From Trebouxia sp. TZW2008 (Eukaryota; Chlorophyta; Trebouxiophyceae; Trebouxiales; Trebouxiaceae): a DNA stretch of 64,000 nt. Where the stretch lies: positions 100,930-164,929 of the forward strand of contig BDIU01000344.1 in NCBI GenBank assembly GCA_002118135.1, in the 5' to 3' direction. Under the pieces are notes generated by a model. The model was not told the DNA's origin. It ran no database searches and saw only the letters and a list, made by a program, of their open reading frames with translations. Positions within the stretch are counted from its first letter, which is position 1, and each line of letters starts with the position of its first letter. Of the stretch, positions 57,701-64,000 are shown piece by piece. The position numbers were made by a program, and so were the translations under genes.

Positions 57701-59657
57701 CATTTCTATTATCCCCTGCACATATGCCGGCCGCAGCCGACTAAGCAGCCCAAACTTGACTTGCTCATAGTGAGCTTGACAAAGAATGTCTGATCAGAAC
57801 AGCATGCTGCCTTTTGTGCATCAGCAACACTGAACAAAAGTGAATGCATCAGCATCAGTTGACCTGTCACCGCACATTCTTTCTTTTGTTGCTATACAAG
57901 CAGCTGACGGCGTGTGTTAGCAGGGTGTGCATGCATCAGCATCAATTGACCTGCATTTTCTCCTCTGTTGCTGCATAAGCAGCTGACAGGGTGTGTCAGC
58001 AGGTGTGCATTAGTTGGTTGAAGAGGCATGCCAGTTAGGCTCAAAGGCATTGCTAGGTAGGTATGGGTAGACTCACCGGGTAGACTCACCAGGGAGTTGT
58101 CTTTGAGCGCCCCAGTCTGTACACATGCAGAACCATTACAAATGCAATGATCAAAAGTATCATGACTTCCATGATAGCATCAGCAACTATGTGTCAGCAG
58201 GTGTGGGACTTCATCACTGGCAAGCTCAAGAAGGACCTGCAGTATCAGGCTGATGAGCAGTTCATGATGCACGATGAGGCTGTGCTGTCTTTGAACTTCA
58301 GCAAGGACTCTGAGCTGCTTGTATCTGGATCCCAGGATGGCAAGATTAAGGTTGGTATGCCATGGCAAAGACTGCGTTTCTGAGCAATGAAAAAACAGGC
58401 GACAGGGCAACCAAACTGCCTGCTTAGTCTGAAGTGTAGAACATGGCGCTGTGTCCTTGTGCCTCATGCATCATGCATTGCTTAGCATGTTCTTTTGCCA
58501 CAGCATGTTTTTTGGCTCATTGCTGGATATGCAAGAGACCAAGGTCATCTTCTGCGTCACCAGAATGATGTCTGCCATGTGTGTTCTTACAGGTATGGAA
58601 GGTACGGACAGGTCAGTGCTTGCGCAAATATGAAAGAGCGCATACCCAAGGCGTGAACTCAGTCAGCTTCTCCAAGGACGGCACTCACGTGCTCAGCAGC
58701 TCTTATGATGGCCTAGTCAGAGTGCACGGCATCAAGTCTGGCAAAATGTTGAAGGAACTGCGTGGCCACACGTCCTATGTCAATGATGCTATATATTCAC
58801 CAGATGGAAGCCAGGTAAGCCGTGAGGACTGTAAAGCAGTTGGCTCTTTTTGTACATCAAGCAGACATGCAGATACTCCTTGATCTTGTCTGTACACTGC
58901 TGTACATGCTGTATCTACAACAGTTGCAGACTGAAAGCTCACATGGGCAGGAGAGTATCTGCAACATCATTCACACCCAAGCCGATGCATTTGCTGCACA
59001 GAGTATACTCATTACAGGTGTTGCTGCTGAGGCCACAGTCGTTGAGCAATCCTAATGCTGAGCTGCGCGTCTCAGCAATGCAATTTGCAAGCTTCTGGAA
59101 TGACCTTTCTTGCTGAACAGCCCTGATCTTGCATACAGGCTGATGATGTGTTATGCACAATGACCAGACCAAGTTGACTGACTTTGATGAATGTTTTGCT
59201 GCAGATTGTCAGTGCATCAAGTGATGCGTCTGTCAAGGTCTGGGACGCCAAAACATGCGACTGCTTGACATCTTTCAGACCCCCACAAACGTCCAGCTCT
59301 GGTGAAGCCTCAGTCAACACTGTACATTTCTATCCTCAAAACCCAGATCAAATTATTGTTTGCAATCGATCCTCCACCATCTTCATCATGACTCTACATG
59401 GACATGTGGTGAAATCATTCCAGTCAGGTAAAAGAGAAGGGGGTGACTTCTTGGCCTGTTGGACGTCACCACGAGGAGAGTGGATCTACTGTTTAGGGGA
59501 AGATAGCATTTTGTACTCTTTCAGCACAGCTACTGGCAAGTTGGAACACCTAATGCAGGTAGCTGACAAAAGCCCTATTGGGCTTTGTCAGCACCCACAT
59601 AGAAATTTGGTCGCAACCTACGCTGATGAAGGAGCTCTTAAACTTTGGAAGGCTTGA
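54723..59657 (+). CDS. SMU1: SMU1 homologue, spliceosomal WD40 protein
   Basis: Nine exons in phase: 54723-54748, 54851-54917, 55009-55152, 55258-55406, 55593-55715, 57234-57438, 58201-58350, 58593-58814, 59205-59657; 512 aa, within one residue of animal SMU1. LisH/CTLH region: [49 protein letters not shown]. The link [18 protein letters not shown] is typical of SMU1. Seven WD-type repeats follow, including [32 protein letters not shown] and the end [23 protein letters not shown]1 pairs with RED in the spliceosome before activation and affects alternative and short-intron splicing. The 1518-bp intron 55716-57233 is filled with copies of the following exon's start. Confidence 0.97.
55800..56245. 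repeat. Tandem 230-bp duplication in the large SMU1 intron
   Basis: The block from GCACTGCTACCTGCA through GCCAGCACAGTGTTGAGCG (55800-56030) is repeated with about 20 percent divergence at 56030-56245. Confidence 0.65.
56560..57305 (+). repeat. About eight tandem copies of the SMU1 exon-6 acceptor and exon start
   Basis: The unit is about 96 bp: TTTCTGTTGCAG, then GCAGCAGCATCAGGGGCTGC...CCCGGCACAGCTTTTGACC and ACAAGGCAC. Copy acceptors lie near 56563 (degenerate), 56662, 56759, 56855, 56953, 57051, 57147 and 57233 (the true exon). Each copy has the pyrimidine-rich run, the CAG, and the first 70 bp of the exon. From about 56830 to the true exon the frame stays open and repeats [13 protein letters not shown] text. 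Confidence 0.88.
57445..57625. repeat. Tandem 80-bp repeat after SMU1 exon 6
   Basis: GTGCTGTCTGCAA.TGTCTT.A.GCG..AGCTTGTTTACAG occurs twice, with a partial third copy. Confidence 0.6.
57845..58010. repeat. Tandem 82-bp repeat in a SMU1 intron
   Basis: CATCAGCATCA.TTGACCTG, then TTGTTGCTA.A.AAGCAGCTGAC and GTGTGT.AGCAGG, occurs twice. Confidence 0.65.
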
Positions 59658-60181
59658 GTTGCTGTACGATCACACACAAGTGACTAGTCTCCTCCTTGGC
59701 TGCACACATTGTGATCATCATGATCTTGAATTGTGCCTGAAACAGTACTGTACAGTGGTCAATATGCCATGAGGCAGCAACAGCTGCCGCTGCTGCAGCG
59801 GCAAATGTACCCCTTGTGCACTGAATGTCACCTGATGAGATGGCGTCTGCTCCAGTTTCATTGCCAAAAGATGGCATCTCACTCAGGCTGTGCGTCATTG
59901 GTAGATGAGAGATTCTTGAAATCTCTGCCAGTGATGCTCAGCAAGTGATGCAGACGCTCCCCAACTCAGGTGGCTTCGTGGGCGGACGCAATCTCAGAGT
60001 CAAAGGCATCGGAATACATGCTCGCAGCATGCATACATGGTGTTGCATGCAAGCTTGACAATTGCAATGACTGTGCTCTCGGAGCGCAGATTCCATGATA
60101 AAATGCCTAATGTGCAAGTTTGACTGACACTGCCGTGCCTACGCATGCGCAGGACAGCTTTGCAGCACTCATACTAGCACC
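59658..60181. other. Spacer, SMU1 / DsbA-like gene
   Basis: No supported gene; presumed SMU1 3' end and the promoter of the next gene. Confidence 0.4.
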
Positions 60182-61476
60182 ATGATCACATCAATGGGGC
60201 CGCCGCTTCCTCCTGCTCAGCTTGGGCATTCCCTAGGACCTCGTGATGCTCGTGTGGTGCTCGGAGGGCATCTCGACTATGTGGTACGGCGATCGTTCAG
60301 CATACAGTCGATGCATACAACCCAGGGAAAATGCAGAGATGGCAGACGTATGGACCGCGTCGGTTGTCAAGATCGCAACGTCGAAGTCTGAGTTACGTGC
60401 AGTGTCCGTACTCAAAGAAGACATACGGAGCCATACGAAAGCAAGTAGCGCCGCATTACAGAGGCGAGAGCTTCAGATTTGTGTTTCATCACCAAGTGCA
60501 GCCGTAAGCCCTGCAGCGGCACATCTGTCGTGCAAGCCTGTGGGCCGCACTCACTGCTGATCAATAGTCTGGCTGCTGGGCAGGTGGCACCCACAGTCAA
60601 GTCTTACACACGAAGCTGGTCTGGCTGTGGCCAAAGTTGGAGGCGAGGATGCCTTCTGGCAATTCAGTGATGCTATGTTTGAGCGTCAAGAGGTGCTTGC
60701 AAACTGTTTGACTAGCTGAATTAGTGCCAATCTATGCACAATAGTCTATGTACAACCCGGGCAATGCGCTGTACAGGACTTCTTTGACCTAGCAGTCAAC
60801 AACAAGACAAGGCTGCAGATTCATGAGGACTTAGCCAAGCTTGCAGCGCAAGCATCTGGTGTATCTCAGGATGCAGTGTTAGAGCAGCTGTCGTTTCCAC
60901 CAGGCGACCCACACCCTGGCAGTAATATCAGCATGGTTCGTCTGACCAACCTAGCTTGCAAGCACCAAACAGCTCAAGATTAATGCAGTGCACTCTTTTT
61001 GTCTAGTCAGCTGTGCCAATTGCACCTGCCATGAAAGGCACAACTGAGCAGACATGAGCACACATATGAGCAGCTGCATCAACTCAAGTTATATAAAGTT
61101 ATAGATGCTGTTTGCAGGTTCTGAAATGGTATATCAAAGAGGGCAGACAGCTTGGCGTCCATGTCTCCCCTACATTGTCGTTGAACGGGCTGATCATTGA
61201 CAGCAGTAGCTCCTGGGAACTCAATAACTATCAAGAGCTGCTGGATCCTTTGCTTGAACAGTGAGTGCTCTCGAACACCTTGTCATCAAGTACCTCTGTT
61301 GCAACAATTTTGCAGCAATATGATTGTTTTGCACGGGTCTTAGTGCATTAATGATGTGTAGAGTATGCTATTATAGTAGAGGCGCATTTATATGATGACA
61401 TATGAATGTTTGTTGTTATTTTGCTTGCAGGTCTCAGAACAACGGTTGGAAGACACTGATGCATATCAATTTCTAG
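60182..61476 (+). CDS. DsbA-like thioredoxin-fold protein with CPYS centre
   Basis: Six exons in phase: 60182-60283, 60403-60503, 60584-60692, 60777-60935, 61118-61260, 61431-61476; 219 aa. The order fits a DsbA-like fold: ARVVLGGHLDYV, then CPYSKKTYGAIRKQVAPHY, FRFVFHHQVQPWHPQSS, DAFWQFSDAMFERQEDFF, a helical insert, and GVHVSPTLSLNG with the cis-Pro loop (VSPT). It resembles plant thioredoxin-superfamily proteins of about 220 residues. The CxxC position reads CPYS, so the resolving cysteine is missing and classical oxidase activity is unlikely. No clear signal peptide is seen. It converges with the next gene, 85 bp between stop codons. Confidence 0.8.
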
Positions 61477-61561
61477 CTGCTGGACCAGCAAGCATTAGCA
61501 AGCTACGATATTGCAGCAGCATTGCTACAAATCCAGCCTCTAGGCCTGTTTGAAAGCCATG

Positions 61562-63504
61562 TCAATTATCGCTTCCGCTTTCAGACAGTGATAGAGATGC
61601 GCGCTGAACACTTCGGATATGTTCATGGGCATAAGTCCTGCCACACAAGCTGCAGGGCTTATCATCATCTGCCTCATCCTGGACATATGAATGATTGTTG
61701 ACATGACAATTTCCAGAAGATGACGTGCACTGTGAGTTGTGATGCAGAGGCTGACACAGCAGGTTAATCTTGTGAACTTGCAAACATGACAATGCCTGAA
61801 AGCTTTGAGCATGTGGAAACAGAAAGATAGCAGTGATACCAGCACAGTAATGCTTCAGCAATGTGTAGAAACCTGACCTGACTGTCGTCACTGTTGTTTT
61901 GCAATGAAGCACTTTGCTCTGTACTAGATGCTGCTAGTTTCTTCATGAGCCAGCGATCAACCTATTGACAGTACAACAATGTTAACAGTGTTGAATGTTT
62001 GCTTTGCGTGCACTGTCAATTGAACACATCACATGGAAGGTCTGTGCCCACTAATCTGCACAAACAACTATGCATTGCCTTGAGGAAATCACCTGAGTTT
62101 CTTGTATGCAAAAGGCATCACCAAAAGTGTGAAGGGGTGCTGCGCCAGTCAAACAACCTCTCTCATAATATAAGAGGCCTGGATGCAAACACGCATTGTC
62201 CAGTTAAATGCTGCTGATGTGCAAGTCAAATATCCACAGCACAGTGTGCGGCTCAACAGAAAATGGCAGCACATATCACAGCTAAACACCAACAAATTGT
62301 AGGAGTAAGCACTGCCGGTGCTGGTCATCTTTGCTTTAATTGTCTTTGTTGATCATAGTCAGTGTTGGTGAGTGGACAGATCATGACTGAGCAATGCGTC
62401 AGCTTTCCCTTGTGAGTGCAATACAGGCAGTAGTCAAATGCTACCTGGCACAGGCACAGCTCCAAACTGTGGCATCATGCGGTAGCTGTCAGCCGCCCTT
62501 ACAAACATAACTCTGACCAGCATGTGCTTTTGAGCAAATGTCCGCAGGTGCTCGTTTAGCTGCTCACAAGCCTACACCTACACTTGCATTCATGAGTGAT
62601 AATTCCTTGGTGATCTGACAGCACCTTTCCAACAACTGCGCTGACAAGCAAGTTTCAGGAAGTTGGGTGAGATATCGTCACGTTTCTACCTGCAAGCATT
62701 GACGCCGCAAACAGACGGTTGGTCTCATGATGCAGCTGAATGCACTGTGGAGAATCATGCTGCAATCATGATGGATGCTTGTGCAGGCTGAGCAGCAAGC
62801 AGAACTCCTTGTACAGTTTCACCTGAACGCCATCTGTGAACGCATGACAGAGGACCGTCTTTCCTGAGCTGATCAGCTTCTGCACTTACATGGCATATGA
62901 CCTTTTGTGTAATACTGCGGCGTTTTTCTATCTGCCACAATGTTATTGTCAAAGAGCATTGACAGCCAGGAAGGTTGCATCCCACGTACAGCGAATCACA
63001 CGAGGGCATTGGCACCTGACTGTGCAGCATGATAAAGCCATGTATAAGACAGAAGATGCATACCAAAGCTTGCTCTTGCAACAGTTCAGTCACTGTGCCA
63101 TGCCCTGCAGACTGCAGTCTCAACTGCTGTTGATTTTCAAGCCTGAGCTGCTCAAGACGTGCCTGCCGCAAGTGTCGGAGTTCTGCCGGGCATACGAAAG
63201 ATCAGTGTTAAGTTGGCGGCTTGTGCTGAAACGCGTGATAGTACTCACCTGCATCTAGTTCGGTGCTTTCTGCTGTCTCTTGCGTCTCGTGCCAATCAAA
63301 AGATGTGGCCAGAACAGCTGAAGTCAAGTCAGCCCTTTTTGTACTAGGATCCACTGCTTTCAAGCGTTCGAGATGCAATTTTGCTTGAGCTTGTTGGGCC
63401 AAGTCACGCTGGCAGCAGGATGCCATCGTTGCATCAAACTCAGCACCCGATTCATCAGGCTCGCAACAAGCGCCCACGCTGCTTGTTTCATGCGTGTGAC
63501 CCAT
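61562..63504 (-). CDS. TXNDC9/phosducin-like thioredoxin-fold protein with C-terminal CxxC-HxxxH end
   Basis: Seven exons in phase: 63249-63504, 63064-63182, 62823-62879, 62445-62571, 62093-62178, 61878-61961, 61562-61678; 281 aa. The N-terminus is Cys/Glu-rich (MGHTHETSSVGACCEPDE). A basic helix, LRHLRQARLEQLRLENQQQL, precedes GHGTVTELLQEQ, the arrangement seen in TXNDC9 and PLP3. The thioredoxin-like core is KTVLCHAFTDG, CEQLNEHLRTFAQKHMLVRV and QFGAVPVPGLLYYERG, without a CxxC at the active-site position. The C-terminal exon has KPCSLCGRTYAHEHIRSVQ, a possible zinc site not usual in TXNDC9. TXNDC9 and PLP proteins modulate CCT folding of tubulin and actin. The family assignment is moderate. 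Confidence 0.68.
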
Positions 63505-64000
63505 TGTGAGCTCGCAAGTTTCAGTGGCAGCGTGTGCACGAGCAAATTCGGTGATCTTTTAGGAGTCGAACACCAGCATAGCATGGCATGACATGGCAAG
63601 CCAGATGCTGACATGCAAGCTTTTACATACAGTAGTTTTGCACCACGTGTCTGCAGTGCTAAGCATCCTAGTAATCTGACTCAGACTCAACCAGCCCCAT
63701 GATTACAGCTCAGCACACCTCTAAGTACATGCGGTGTCAGTTTTGAATTGAACAGCTCAGGAATCTAGCGCTTGCTTGCAACTTGTATATCTGACTAGTG
63801 CTGTTATCTACACAGAATCCCCCCAAAAAATGCGTATATAACGCTGTATATACTCGTGTATAAGTAGAATGCATGTATAAGCGTATATGAGCATGCGTTA
63901 CATGGCTTAAAATGCCAATGAGCTTATACACGTCTCTATTTGCATATACTTGACTGTGTATAAGGCATTTGCACGAGATAAATACGTGTATATAGTACAT
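63505..64000. other. Upstream spacer, AT-rich with GTATA-type repeats
   Basis: From 63825 on there are many GTATA, TGTATAAG and TATAC motifs, possibly a decayed short tandem repeat. No gene is seen up to the window edge. Confidence 0.4.

Noticed and set aside
56830..57744. 304-codon repeat protein as an independent gene
   Set aside because: It is SMU1 intron copies running into the true exon 6 and past its donor; the exon itself belongs to SMU1 in phase.
1..64000. tRNA or rRNA genes
   Set aside because: I saw no cloverleaf-like or rRNA-like stretch by eye; a covariance-model scan would be decisive and could not be run.

Overview
This window is nuclear DNA of a eukaryote, most likely a green alga that builds, or recently built, motile flagella. 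Nearly every gene is split by short GT-AG introns, with a few GC-AG ones. The gene set mixes plastid or plant-type genes (an ABC1K kinase with a plastid-style N-terminal region, a Kdo transferase) with axoneme genes (MNS1/FAP127 and MIA1/FAP100/CFAP100). A Ty3-type chromovirus, a LINE tail and small dispersed repeats sit in introns and spacers. Base composition looks intermediate (not the very high GC of Chlamydomonas) and CAG-type repeats are common. The species cannot be named from this sequence.

Layout. 1-6205 (-): ABC1K/UbiB-like kinase, running off the left edge. 6589-8476 (+): DHYC-type palmitoyltransferase. 8888-10629: internally deleted chromovirus with near-identical LTRs. 10680-16369 (-): MNS1/FAP127. 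16899-19169 (-): PWWP-domain protein, 34 bp behind UBL5/Hub1 (19204-19497, -). 19623-22577 (+): TauD/TfdA-like dioxygenase. 23222-29481 (-): MIA1/FAP100. 30042-30287 (+): MOZART2-like protein, 58 bp ahead of the AP-1 mu subunit (30346-33008, +). 33661-34157 (+): small unrecognised gene. 34859-about 42283 (-): Kdo transferase (KDTA/WaaA). 42719-45609 (-): ARGLU1. 45997-48611 (+): conserved-looking protein I do not recognise. 49090-51797 (-): TIM50. 52194-54109 (+): RsmI-type rRNA methyltransferase. 54723-59657 (+): SMU1. 60182-61476 (+): DsbA-like thioredoxin-fold protein with a CPYS centre. 61562-63504 (-): TXNDC9/phosducin-like thioredoxin-fold protein. For fourteen of these genes I could follow intron phase through every exon to an exact multiple of three.

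Three themes stand out. First, introns in at least seven genes contain tandem copies of the neighbouring exon edge together with its splice site; copies of exon starts lie upstream of the exon and copies of exon ends lie downstream. The extreme case is SMU1, with about eight copies of a 96-bp unit, several of them in the same reading frame. Second, two short genes (UBL5 and the MOZART2-like gene) lie 34 and 58 bp ahead of a large same-strand gene, as expected for green-algal dicistronic transcripts. Third, three spliceosome-linked genes (UBL5/Hub1, ARGLU1, SMU1) occur in the same 64 kb that carries these decoy-like splice sites; this may be coincidence.
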